Of a stretch of 49,775 nt of DNA, positions 18,854 through 26,554 are shown in pieces; positions within the stretch are counted from its first letter, which is position 1; the number at the start of each line of letters is the position of its first letter. The stretch is from an uncultured Taibaiella sp. GTDB lineage: Bacteria; Bacteroidota; Bacteroidia; Chitinophagales; Chitinophagaceae. The position numbers and the translations under genes are program-made. The notes under the pieces are model-generated. The model did no database searches. It saw nothing but the letters and a program-made list of their open reading frames with translations, and was not told the origin of the DNA. Where the stretch lies: the NCBI GenBank assembly GCA_937870855.1, contig CALMWT010000101.1, positions 1 to 49,775 on the forward strand. Direction: 5' to 3'.

Positions 18854-19255
18854 TCAATGCGTTTCTGAAACGGGTAGGGTTAGCTCATAGACGCGGTCTT
18901 CAGAAATAGTGTGCGGCAATCCTCCCTTTACTTCCTGCATTAGCACCGGATCCCACCCTTTTCCATAGAGATAATATTCGCCGTTTTTCAACCCAGAGAA
19001 AGTTGCAACGGGTACACCGTTTACTTGTGTGGCCCATGTTGAGTCATCGTAGGTATTTGCAGCATCGAGCGTATTGTACTTTATATAAACCTTGCAACTG
19101 TCTATTTGATCGTTGTGGTGTTTCGGCGTTATCCGAAGCGTTGCATTTCCACCTTTTCCTGCAATACTGGCATCATTTCCATCTTTCCTGTTGCAGCTAA
19201 TAACGCCGAGCAGCGAAATGGTGATTACGGTAAAGTTTATCAGACACTTGTTCAT
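18854..19255 (-). CDS. small hypothetical lipoprotein
   Basis: 133 residues. MNKCLINFTVITISLLGVISC is a lipoprotein signal peptide with lipobox GVISC. The mature part (about 112 residues) looks like a beta-sandwich: NATLRITPKHH, CKVYIKYNT, VATFSGLKNGEYYLYGKGWD, VYELTLPV. The GLKNGEYYLYG strand recalls carboxypeptidase-regulatory/CarboxypepD-like folds, but I do not assign a family. ATG 19255 is chosen over an extension to 19315 because the lipobox then sits at the usual distance. It follows the GHL10-like gene on the same strand, 150 bp away. Confidence 0.7.
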   Translation of the reverse strand: MNKCLINFTVITISLLGVISCNRKDGNDASIAGKGGNATLRITPKHHNDQIDSCKVYIKYNTLDAANTYDDSTWATQVNGVPVATFSGLKNGEYYLYGKGWDPVLMQEVKGGLPHTISEDRVYELTLPVSETH

Positions 19256-19329
19256 ATTCTTCCATTTTGGGGTAAAGTTACCTGCATTTTCAGCCTTAAT
19301 ACTGGCTATTGCCATGCTACGGTTAAAAA

Positions 19330-19387
19330 TTCTCCGCGTTTTATTGTGTTTTCTCCGCGTTTTTTTACGTTTTCTCCGCGTTTTTTG
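19330..19387. repeat. three tandem copies of a ~20-bp T-rich unit
   Basis: TTCTCCGCGTTTT occurs three times with a 20-21 bp period (about 19330, 19350 and 19371). It lies between the GHL10-like gene and the small lipoprotein gene. Function unknown; the antisense reads AAAACGCGGAGAA. Confidence 0.75.
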
Positions 19388-19405
19388 GCTTTTTCATGAA
19401 GAAAT

Positions 19406-20917
19406 TTATTGTTTTGAACTTGTAGAAACGGCATTGCTGGGAAGGCTTTCATTCCATAAGCGATCGAGTGCGGTAACTACATACGTGCATTTCCGATACT
19501 TATTCGCCTCCACATCATGAAACTCAAGATTGGACGATAGGTTGATGATTCTGTCTGTACGCTCGAGGTTTATTTTCTCGTCATTTACAAAACGATAAAC
19601 AGCGTAGCGAATTAGTTCATTGGGTCGGGTTATTGCGCTGGGTGCTTCCCACCTTAGCAATGTTCCTTGCGAAGATGGCGTAGCCTTTACAATAGGAGGT
19701 GGCGGGGGCGTGCTGTCAATCCATTTCATTAGTGGCGGAAAAGCAATTCTTTTATTGAACTCTTGAATACTATCTACGATTGGCGCTGTTATCTTGTCGA
19801 AATTAGATATGCTGTAAAGCGCATAGCCGGGATTTCTTGCATCTTTTCTGATGTCTTTTAGCTGCCACATAAATTCTGTGGTGCCTCTCCACACCGGTGG
19901 CGGATTTCCCAACATTCTGTACGCGCCAAGCCCGTAGTAAACGTGGCGGTCGTAGCTATGGGCATCCCACCAGGGCATAAGTATTTCAAATGCCACAAGC
20001 TTGTGTTTGTGCTCCCAATACAACTGAGGCAGGCAATAGTCTATCCACCCTTTTTTCATCCAAAGCAAAATATCGGCGTAGAGATCATCATAGTTGGTTT
20101 GCCCGCCACGAGTAGGCGAGCCTTCCGGGTCTTTGACCAGATTTCTCCACACGCCAAATGGACTGATGCCGAACTTTACATGCGGCTTAATCTGTTTGAT
20201 ATTTGCGTTGAGCGCCGACACGAAGAGGTTCACATTGTTTCGCCTCCAGTCGCCTTTATCCGCAAAGTCTTGTCCGTATAAACGATAGGCTTTGGCATCA
20301 TTGAATTCCACGCCCGCTATCCGGTAAGGATAGAAGTAATCATCAAGATGGACTGCGTCAATATCATATCTTTTTACAACATCCAAAATAACGCGCAACA
20401 CATATTCACGGGTTTCGGGAATGCCGGGGTTTAGCAAAGATTTTCCGCCGTAATTGACGAGCCAATCGGGGTTTCGTTTTGTGACATGCGTAGCAGGGTT
20501 AGGATTTTTTTTACTGTCCGTTAAAGCACGAAATGGATTGAACCATGCGTGAAACTCCATGTTCCGAATGTGTGCCTGTTGAATCATAAACTTCAACGGA
20601 TCGTAATAGGGGTATGGTGGTTGTCCCTGTTTGCCTGTTAAAAATCTGCTCCACGGTTCAAACTCCGATTCATAAAAAGCATCCGCAGCCGGTCGAATCT
20701 GAACGATGACTGCATTACAGCCCAGTCGCTGCAATTGGTCTAAACGGTTTATGAATTCTTGCTGTTGCTGCACCGCAGGCAATCCTGGTTTTGAAGGAAA
20801 GTCAATATTGGAAACCGTGGCAATCCATGCGGCACGAAACTCGCGTTTGGGCGATTGTGCAACAACATGAAAAGACAAACCGGTTAGGCAAACAAAAAGA
20901 ATCAAATAACGAAGCAT
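19406..20917 (-). CDS. GHL10/DUF187-family glycosidase-like exported protein
   Basis: 503 residues. A signal peptide (MLRYLILFVCLTGLSFHVVA) precedes a family 10 glycosyl hydrolase-like TIM barrel (about 25-370): EFRAAWIATVSNIDFPS, CNAVIVQIRPAADAFY, MEFHAWFNPFRAL, AVHLDDYFYPY, FGISPFGVWRN, WIDYCLPQLYWE. It ends in a fibronectin-type module (about 400-495; ATPSSQGTLLRWEAP, YAVYRF). Relatives (YngK type) are thought to act on glycans or peptidoglycan-derived material; the substrate here is unknown. The frame extends to 21019, but starts at 20917/20920 put the signal peptide at the N-terminus and leave a -7 element upstream. Confidence 0.88.
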   Translation of the reverse strand: MLRYLILFVCLTGLSFHVVAQSPKREFRAAWIATVSNIDFPSKPGLPAVQQQQEFINRLDQLQRLGCNAVIVQIRPAADAFYESEFEPWSRFLTGKQGQPPYPYYDPLKFMIQQAHIRNMEFHAWFNPFRALTDSKKNPNPATHVTKRNPDWLVNYGGKSLLNPGIPETREYVLRVILDVVKRYDIDAVHLDDYFYPYRIAGVEFNDAKAYRLYGQDFADKGDWRRNNVNLFVSALNANIKQIKPHVKFGISPFGVWRNLVKDPEGSPTRGGQTNYDDLYADILLWMKKGWIDYCLPQLYWEHKHKLVAFEILMPWWDAHSYDRHVYYGLGAYRMLGNPPPVWRGTTEFMWQLKDIRKDARNPGYALYSISNFDKITAPIVDSIQEFNKRIAFPPLMKWIDSTPPPPPIVKATPSSQGTLLRWEAPSAITRPNELIRYAVYRFVNDEKINLERTDRIINLSSNLEFHDVEANKYRKCTYVVTALDRLWNESLPSNAVSTSSKQ

Positions 20918-20957
20918 CATGTTTCGAGGTTTAGTGGGGTAGGAAAAAACATTCCGG

Positions 20958-20965
20958 CAAAAATA
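20958..20965 (-). promoter_or_regulatory. putative -7 element for the GHL10-like gene
   Basis: On the minus strand this reads TATTTTTG, an exact TAnnTTTG, about 40 nt upstream of the chosen ATG. No -33 TTG is seen at normal spacing. Confidence 0.35.
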
Positions 20966-20992
20966 ACTGAAAGCATATTCTGGTGTTAGAAC

Positions 20993-21025
20993 ACAAGAAA
21001 ATGGCTGACGTGTTACCATCAGCCA
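20993..21025 (-). terminator. rho-independent terminator after the DUF5606 gene
   Basis: On the minus strand TGGCTGA (21025-21019) pairs with TCAGCCA (21008-21002) over a 10-nt loop and is followed by TTTTCTTGTG. It sits 24 bp beyond the DUF5606 stop. Confidence 0.7.
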
Positions 21026-21049
21026 ATTATGAATAAATCTTAGTGTAAG

Positions 21050-21688
21050 CTATTCGCCTGTCGGTTTTTTCTTCGCAGATTTCTTCGCAGGCTTTTCTTC
21101 TCCCTCCGTATCGTCTTCCGCAGATTTCTTTTTCCGGGCAGTCTTTTTCGGTTTTTCTTCATCGGCAACAGCAGCTTCTTCATCAGCCGATTTTTTTGCA
21201 CGTGCTTTTTTTGCAGGCTTTTCATCAACTGGTTGCTCTATTGCTATTTCTTCCGATGGGGTTTCCTCCTGTGCAACTGCCTCCTCCTGTTGTTTGTAAA
21301 AATCAAAATTCAAAAGATCGTTTTGCTTCAATATCTCAAACCATTTCAGCATTTTTTTCATGTCGCTGATGTACACGCGTTCATCATCAAACTCAGGAAA
21401 GATTTGCTTGAAATAAGATTTGATAGAAGTTGTGTCAGCCTTTTTTGCATCGGGCAGGGATACATCTTCATGTTCCTTCATCTTCTCAAATACCTGATGT
21501 AGTCTTACATTTTCACCTGTAGTATAAACCTCAATGCTTTCAAGTGGCGTTACATTATGCAGCCTGGCCGGAATAAATCTGGTGGATTTGTCTGCAAGAT
21601 TACGCACTATAGCTCCATCACTTTTTGTAGCCATTAATTGAAAAAGACCGCTGACACCGGTCACGGAAACGATTTCTCTGTAGTCCAT
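21050..21688 (-). CDS. DUF5606 domain protein with Lys/Ala-rich C-terminal tail
   Basis: 212 residues, no signal peptide. The N-terminal ~125 residues are the DUF5606(-DUF6852) region seen across Bacteroidota: MDYREIVSVTGVSGLFQLMATKSDGAIVRNL, then FIPARLHNVTPLESIEVYT, SIKSYFKQIFPEFDDERVY. From about residue 145 to the end there is a low-complexity Lys/Ala/Glu tail with repeated KPAKKARAKKSA-like blocks, reminiscent of histone H1-like tails. Function is unknown; the tail suggests nucleic-acid contact by analogy only. The tail length probably varies between relatives. It has its own putative promoter and terminator. Confidence 0.82.
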   Translation of the reverse strand: MDYREIVSVTGVSGLFQLMATKSDGAIVRNLADKSTRFIPARLHNVTPLESIEVYTTGENVRLHQVFEKMKEHEDVSLPDAKKADTTSIKSYFKQIFPEFDDERVYISDMKKMLKWFEILKQNDLLNFDFYKQQEEAVAQEETPSEEIAIEQPVDEKPAKKARAKKSADEEAAVADEEKPKKTARKKKSAEDDTEGEEKPAKKSAKKKPTGE

Positions 21689-21707
21689 ACTATAATTTCA
21701 AAGGGAG

Positions 21708-21715
21708 CAAAAATA
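21708..21715 (-). promoter_or_regulatory. putative -7 element for the DUF5606 gene
   Basis: On the minus strand this reads TATTTTTG, 20 nt upstream of the ATG, giving a leader of about 13 nt. No clear -33 element. Confidence 0.35.
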
Positions 21716-21802
21716 GAGTTTTTAGGTAAAACCATTGAAAATTCTGAAAAGCATGTTTTGAGGTAAATATTCTGTAGCGTCGTTTGTTACAACGCTCATT
21801 AA

Positions 21803-23128
21803 CTACGACTTTCTTTCAGCGTTGTACCAATCAATTTTTCTTGAGAAATACATCAGAACTGCAAGTATGATGAACAATCCCACACTGCCAAATAACAGTG
21901 CATAATCCTGAAGTTGAATCAGTATGAAGATATAGGTATATAGTCCGGCAAGTGCGGTAGTAAATCCCAGTGCAATTTTCGATTGTTTGAAAATGCTCCA
22001 CACGTATAATCCAATCAACATTATAGTAGCAGTCGCAGCAACAATGTAAGCAGTATTGAAACTGGTGTATTCGGAAACAGAAAGCAATAGTGTATAGAAA
22101 ATGCAAAGCGCCAGCCCTACAAGAATGTATTGCAAGGGATGTATTTGTTGCTTTTGAAAAGTTTCGATAAAAAAGAACACCACAAATGTGAGTGCGATGA
22201 ATAAAATAGCATACTTCACTGAACGCTCTGTCTTGGCATATCCATCTGTTGGTTGTATTAAACGAACACCAAAGGCAGAATTTTTAAGATCGTACTTAGC
22301 ATCTGTCCACGTTTGCGGATAACTTCTTGAAACTTGTAACACTTTCCATTTGGCGGTGAAGCCTCTTTCTGAAATTTGCGAGTTTACCGGAAGATATTGT
22401 CCATCGAACGCAGGATCTTTCCATGAGGAAGTGGCAGTAATCTCAGTGGTTTTACCTACCGGTGTGAAGTAGAGCAACTCCGATCCTTTCAGCTTCACCT
22501 GAAGTGAAAATATTTGTGGCTTTGTAGTGTCTATTCTAACGGGCGTATTAAGTCCGTTTTCGATGACATTATTTTCGGGTAAGCCAGCTTCTAAAATGTA
22601 AGACTGGTCGTTCCATTTCAAGGATACTTCTTCTTCCAAACCTCTCGCGTCATTAATTCCCAGCATCAAACGGCTATCGTCCCAAAGGATATTTTGAGGA
22701 TCAATCTTGAGCTTTTGCAAAGCAGTATAATTGAATTTTCCCGTCAGTGTTGCGGTAGAACGATAAAGCATTACCGAATACAGACTTCGATTTCGTTTTT
22801 CAGGTGTAATATCTGCATTGGCTTGTAATTGCTCCGGCAACAGATAAATATGCTTTCTGTACTCCAGCACTTTTCCATCTTTGTCCTGAACAAATTCTTT
22901 GAATGGTATCTGCAGCACTGGGCCTACTATGGTTTGCTCCGTTGCCCACTTACTGCTTATTTCCTGTATTACTTCCTGTTGCCGATGTGTGCGTTCATTA
23001 ATTAGCTCATGAATTAGTGCAGTGGGAATCATCATAATTAAAATCAGGAAGCCTATTAAAAAGCCCTTGATTATGTTTCTGTTTCTTTCCATGAAACCTG
23101 GAATTGAAGATTGCGGTACGTTTTCCAT
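21803..23128 (-). CDS. creD: CreD family inner membrane protein
   Basis: 441 residues. An N-terminal membrane helix (IIKGFLIGFLILIMMIPTALI) precedes a ~270-residue periplasmic domain and five or so C-terminal helices (from AILFIALTFVVFFF onward). Family motifs include IPTALIHELINERTHRQ, VGPVLQIPF, the YLLPEQL region and FFIETFQKQQIHPLQY ILVG. In E. coli, CreD belongs to the CreBC regulon and affects envelope integrity and beta-lactam response. Here it is the third gene of a unit with a membrane protein and a winged-helix regulator, and a copy of their shared palindrome lies 20 bp before its ATG, so it may also be separately controlled. Confidence 0.9.
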   Translation of the reverse strand: MENVPQSSIPGFMERNRNIIKGFLIGFLILIMMIPTALIHELINERTHRQQEVIQEISSKWATEQTIVGPVLQIPFKEFVQDKDGKVLEYRKHIYLLPEQLQANADITPEKRNRSLYSVMLYRSTATLTGKFNYTALQKLKIDPQNILWDDSRLMLGINDARGLEEEVSLKWNDQSYILEAGLPENNVIENGLNTPVRIDTTKPQIFSLQVKLKGSELLYFTPVGKTTEITATSSWKDPAFDGQYLPVNSQISERGFTAKWKVLQVSRSYPQTWTDAKYDLKNSAFGVRLIQPTDGYAKTERSVKYAILFIALTFVVFFFIETFQKQQIHPLQYILVGLALCIFYTLLLSVSEYTSFNTAYIVAATATIMLIGLYVWSIFKQSKIALGFTTALAGLYTYIFILIQLQDYALLFGSVGLFIILAVLMYFSRKIDWYNAERKS

Positions 23129-23147
23129 AATTGTTTGTTTTAAAAGT

Positions 23148-23164
23148 GCTTTTTAATTCAAAGT
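23148..23164 (-). promoter_or_regulatory. putative operator before creD
   Basis: Minus strand ACTTTGAATTAAAAAGC matches the palindrome at 24119-24135 (ACTTTGAATTACAAAGT) at 15 of 17 positions. One half-site is intact and the other degenerate. It lies between the winged-helix gene and creD. Confidence 0.45.
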
Positions 23165-23181
23165 AAAATGACAAAAAAATT

Positions 23182-23481
23182 TTACGACAGTGTTTTAATT
23201 ATCTCTTCCAATGCATCCAGATGTAAGCGAAATGCCTTTTCTCCAGAAGTTGTAATGGAGTAAGTAGTGTTTGTTTTACGTCCAACAAATCCCTTGTGAA
23301 CCTTCACGTACTTGTTGTCTTCAAGGGTCTTAAGATGCGTTGCAAGATTTCCATCCGTTGCATTTATCAATGCTTTGAGATCATTGAAATTGAGGTTATC
23401 ATTCACCATCAATGCACTCATAATTCCAATTCGCAAACGGCTATCAAAAATCTTATTTAGTTGCTCGATAGGTTTTTTCAT
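23182..23481 (-). CDS. winged-helix transcriptional regulator of the creD unit
   Basis: 99 residues, essentially a single winged-helix domain (HTH_34/MarR-like): FDSRLRIGIMSALMVNDNLNFNDLKALI (helices 1-2), TDGNLATHLKTLEDNKYVKVHKG (recognition helix and start of the wing), KTNTTYSITTSGEKAF (wing and helix 4). Small regulators of this type often pair with membrane proteins in Bacteroidota and Firmicutes and usually repress their own operons. Its ATG overlaps the stop of the upstream membrane-protein gene by 4 bp, indicating translational coupling. It probably binds the palindromes at 24119-24135 and 23148-23164. Confidence 0.88.
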   Translation of the reverse strand: MKKPIEQLNKIFDSRLRIGIMSALMVNDNLNFNDLKALINATDGNLATHLKTLEDNKYVKVHKGFVGRKTNTTYSITTSGEKAFRLHLDALEEIIKTLS

Positions 23482-24113
23482 GTGTTCGCCCCTTTCTCGT
23501 ATTTATTCCACATAATAAGTCCGTACAGAACATGAAGCACACCAAATCCTGCCGCCCAAAAATACAATCCATATTGGGGTAGGAACAAGCAGATAACTCC
23601 AAGCAATATTTCCAACAAACCGAGGTACTGAATTTCTGAGAGTGTGTACTTACCACCGTTATACAAAGCAAGTCCGTAAAAAATGAGACATGACGGGGCT
23701 ATATAAATCAAATGTCCGTTTTGCAAAAAACCAATACAAAGCAGTGCGCCTGCAAACATGGGCAAAGCCATGGTACGAAGCATAGTCCGTGAAGCTGAAC
23801 TCCATAAATTGCCGCCTGAAATTTTTGCTTTTCTCCAGGTAAAAAAATAGGCACCAAGAAGTGCAATGATAAAAACCGCACTGGCAAGTCCTAACCATTG
23901 ATAAAATTTTACGGTTGTTTCAAGCTGTATTTTATCAGAGAAAAGAAGATCGTCTTCAAGCAATGTACTTGCAATATAGGCACCGACAATTGCTGTAGTT
24001 CCTGCCCACACGCCACTCCAACTGCTTAGCGTCAGAAAGCGTGTAGAACGTTCCATGATACTACGTATTACATGAAGTGTCTCTAAAGAGCTATTGGCAT
24101 CTACTTGTTTCAT
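23478..24113 (-). CDS. hypothetical multi-pass membrane protein of the creD unit
   Basis: 211 residues with about six hydrophobic segments (FLTLSSWSGVWAGTTAIVGAY, LGLASAVFIIALLGAYFFTW, TMALPMFAGALLCIGFL, LIYIAPSCLIFYGLALY, LGLLEILLGVICLFL, YFWAAGFGVLHVLYGLIMW). The short cytosolic N-terminus contains LETLHVIRSIMERSTRF. I recognise the arrangement (this protein, a winged-helix regulator, then CreD) as recurrent in Bacteroidota, but not a function. It might be a sensor or anti-regulator partner. It is first in the unit; the symmetric palindrome lies only 5 bp before its ATG. Confidence 0.75.
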   Translation of the reverse strand: MKQVDANSSLETLHVIRSIMERSTRFLTLSSWSGVWAGTTAIVGAYIASTLLEDDLLFSDKIQLETTVKFYQWLGLASAVFIIALLGAYFFTWRKAKISGGNLWSSASRTMLRTMALPMFAGALLCIGFLQNGHLIYIAPSCLIFYGLALYNGGKYTLSEIQYLGLLEILLGVICLFLPQYGLYFWAAGFGVLHVLYGLIMWNKYEKGANT

Positions 24114-24118
24114 AAAGC

Positions 24119-24135
24119 ACTTTGAATTACAAAGT
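24119..24135. promoter_or_regulatory. putative operator before the creD unit
   Basis: Perfect inverted repeat ACTTTG-AATTA-CAAAGT (17 bp) immediately upstream of the first gene of the unit. A 15/17 match lies upstream of creD. Position and symmetry suit autorepression by the winged-helix protein. Confidence 0.5.
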
Positions 24136-24169
24136 AAGTAAGCTTTTTCGATATTGAAAAGAAAAACTT

Positions 24170-25654
24170 TTAAAACAGTCTTTTGTTTTGTTTTACAGAA
24201 AGAAGATAGGTGTTCAAGTCTTGTGAAGGCTTTAGAATAATCAGCAGAGAAAGGTAGGTAATCACAATAATCAGAGAACGGATAATAGCGTCAACCACCG
24301 GATTTAAAACGAAAGGAAAAATGTACCCGACAACAGCCGCCGCTCCTCCGGCTATAACAATCAAAAAACTCTTTTTTGAAAATGGCTGTAAAGAAAGCTT
24401 TGCATTTACGTACACCAACTTCGCAATGTTGAAAACCATGAGTGCAATAGTGGTAGCTACTGCGGCGCCGTAGTAAGCATATTTCGGTATCAATAAATAA
24501 TTGAAGATTATCAACAAGACTACAATGATTACAGAAATAAGAAAGCTGAACCTATAGTAGTTTGAAATGCTCAACAATTGGTCATTCATGCCGGTTGACA
24601 GGTCAAATAATTTTCCGATTATAAGAATGAGGACGAGTGGTACTATTGCTTCATAACCTTGGGGAAGTATGGCGATTGCATTGTGCAAATTGCAGCAAAT
24701 AATTGCTGCGAGTCCCACCGAGGCAACCAAGATATTTAACGAAGAACGCAAGAAAACATCCCGCACTTTCTGCATGTCATTATCATGAAAGGCCTTCGTC
24801 AGAATAGGAAAAGATGCCATCAACATAGCCCGGTAAGGAATCTGCAAAAACGATAGAATATACACCGCAATACCATACACCGCCGCCGCGCTCAGACTCG
24901 ACCACATGCCTAACAATATGATGTCAATTTTGGCCATCATATTAATTGATATGGTAAGCAAAAAGTGATACCAGGTAAAACTTACAAGCTCCTTTCTGTC
25001 GGCTTTAGTAAAAACATTCCAATTGAAATTGATCTTAAAGCCTTCTGTTTTTATAGTCAAAAATATCAGCAGAAGTATAGGAAGGATAAATACAAGAACT
25101 GTAGAAGGAACGAAGGTCTGAAAAGAGATAAGATTGTAACCATAAAGTACAATAAGACCAATAGTAAGCACTCGCAGCAATACCTCTCGCATGAATGTAG
25201 CTGCAGCCACTTTCAATTGCGACATCAAATACTGCTCAAGCACCAGCATGTAAAGGAAGAAGAGGGTAAGGATCGGCAACCAGATATAAAATGAATCAAT
25301 GAGGTTTCTATCGTGTGGCTGAAAAAGATTAACTACATCGTTCTTATAAAAAAGATAAACCGGCAACAAGCATATCAAACACAACGTAGGCAAAATCAAA
25401 TTCATAGAAATAAGCGCAGTGCGTCGCTTATCGTTTACCGCATACTTGTGCACATACACCATCATGGTCACGTTAAGTCCAAATGAAAAAACCTGTGCAA
25501 AAAGTGCAGCTTGTTCAGGAAGGGTATTTCGGATAAAACCTAATTGCTGCTTTGGAATGAGTTTAGCTCCCAGATAGAGGGTCACTGCGCCTAAAAAAGC
25601 TCCTGCAAAAGTGACTATGGAAGTTTTTACAGACTGGCGAAAAACAATGCCCAT
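24170..25654 (-). CDS. polysaccharide biosynthesis / O-unit flippase (Wzx-like)
   Basis: 494 residues with about 12-14 hydrophobic helices throughout. It fits the MATE/MOP-superfamily Wzx/PST type: an early MGIVFRQSVKTSIVTFAGAFLGAVTLY helix, KIDIILLGMWSSLSAAAVYGIAVYI (the conserved KIDI segment in mid-protein), and paired C-terminal helices. It would flip undecaprenyl-linked glycan units across the inner membrane. ATG 25654 is chosen; the 42-codon extension would overlap the divergent FkbM gene. Neighbouring gmd-fcl, GT2 and FkbM genes support a role in surface-glycan assembly. Confidence 0.85.
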   Translation of the reverse strand: MGIVFRQSVKTSIVTFAGAFLGAVTLYLGAKLIPKQQLGFIRNTLPEQAALFAQVFSFGLNVTMMVYVHKYAVNDKRRTALISMNLILPTLCLICLLPVYLFYKNDVVNLFQPHDRNLIDSFYIWLPILTLFFLYMLVLEQYLMSQLKVAAATFMREVLLRVLTIGLIVLYGYNLISFQTFVPSTVLVFILPILLLIFLTIKTEGFKINFNWNVFTKADRKELVSFTWYHFLLTISINMMAKIDIILLGMWSSLSAAAVYGIAVYILSFLQIPYRAMLMASFPILTKAFHDNDMQKVRDVFLRSSLNILVASVGLAAIICCNLHNAIAILPQGYEAIVPLVLILIIGKLFDLSTGMNDQLLSISNYYRFSFLISVIIVVLLIIFNYLLIPKYAYYGAAVATTIALMVFNIAKLVYVNAKLSLQPFSKKSFLIVIAGGAAAVVGYIFPFVLNPVVDAIIRSLIIVITYLSLLIILKPSQDLNTYLLSVKQNKRLF

Positions 25655-25715
25655 AGCGACAAAGGTAGTAGAAGAAATAAAAGGGAAAGGTGTTATTTTG
25701 CCTGCATTCACAGCT

Positions 25716-26447
25716 ATGCAGCTTAAGAGAGTTATCCGAAAATTGAAATCATTTCCCTGGGTTTTGAAGGGAAACGCCAACGTTACTTACTCGCAGTATG
25801 GAGAAGATATTATCATCCTGAAACTGTTGGAAAGATGTAAAATTGACAACATCACTTACCTCGATATTGGCGCTAACCACCCGGTGATGGGAAGTAATAC
25901 TTTTTCATTTTATCAGAGAGGATTCAGGGGAGTATTGATTGAACCGAATCCTTATTTATTTAATCAACTGAAACGTGTACGTCCCGATGATACTTTTTTA
26001 AATATTGGCATCAGCAACACAACCGAATCGCAGGCCGATTTCTACATGTTTGATGATGTGTATAATCCGCTCAACACTTTTTCCTACGAAGATGCCAAAG
26101 GTTGCGAAGCACAAGGAATCTATATTAAACAGACAATAAAGCTGCCATTAAAAAACATAAATGACGTTATCGAGGAAAATTTCAAACAGCCTCCGGTATT
26201 GGTGTCAATAGATGTTGAAGGACTGGATGAACAGATATTAAGAGGGCTTGATTATTCAAAACATGCCCCTTTCATCGTGTGCGTTGAAACTGTGATTTTC
26301 AGCAGAGAGGGAGTGATGGAGAAAAGAAAGGAGATATTAGACTTTATGGAAAGTGCGGGCTATTTTATTTATGCAGATACGCACGTCAATACTATTTTCT
26401 GCAATCAGTTGCTTTATAATAACTACTTGAAGAATAAAGAAGAATAG
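25716..26447 (+). CDS. FkbM family methyltransferase
   Basis: 243 residues from ATG 25716 (MQLKRVIRKLKSF). The frame is open back to 25611, but that would overlap the divergent flippase. SAM-binding features: TYLDIGANHP (motif I), GVLIEPNPYLFNQL (motif II), FLNIGISN, and VLVSIDVEGLDEQILRGLD, the FkbM signature around the acidic catalytic site. FkbM enzymes O-methylate sugars or polyketides; next to gmd-fcl, methylation of a fucose-containing glycan is plausible but inferred. The ~61 bp between divergent starts must hold both promoters. Confidence 0.88.
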   Translation: MQLKRVIRKLKSFPWVLKGNANVTYSQYGEDIIILKLLERCKIDNITYLDIGANHPVMGSNTFSFYQRGFRGVLIEPNPYLFNQLKRVRPDDTFLNIGISNTTESQADFYMFDDVYNPLNTFSYEDAKGCEAQGIYIKQTIKLPLKNINDVIEENFKQPPVLVSIDVEGLDEQILRGLDYSKHAPFIVCVETVIFSREGVMEKRKEILDFMESAGYFIYADTHVNTIFCNQLLYNNYLKNKEE

Positions 26448-26532
26448 TAGAATAAATGGGAAGCCCTGAATGGCGCTATATACCAACGATGGGTGAAGTC
26501 CAACGAGACTTATGCAACTAAATCAGAAACAC

Positions 26533-26540
26533 TACATTTG
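26533..26540 (+). promoter_or_regulatory. putative -7 element for gmd-fcl
   Basis: TACATTTG, an exact TAnnTTTG, 14 nt before the gmd ATG; leader would be under 10 nt. No -33 TTG at the right spacing. The rest of the 26448-26554 spacer shows nothing recognisable. Confidence 0.35.
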
Positions 26541-26554
26541 CGCAAATTTCTTTT

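Noticed and set aside
25611..25715. 35-codon N-terminal extension of the first FkbM gene
   Set aside because: It would overlap the start of the divergent flippase; the family-like sequence begins after ATG 25716.
26448..26554. possible tRNA or small RNA before gmd
   Set aside because: Scanned by eye for a cloverleaf and T-loop consensus (GTTCRA) and found none; only a -7 element is supportable.
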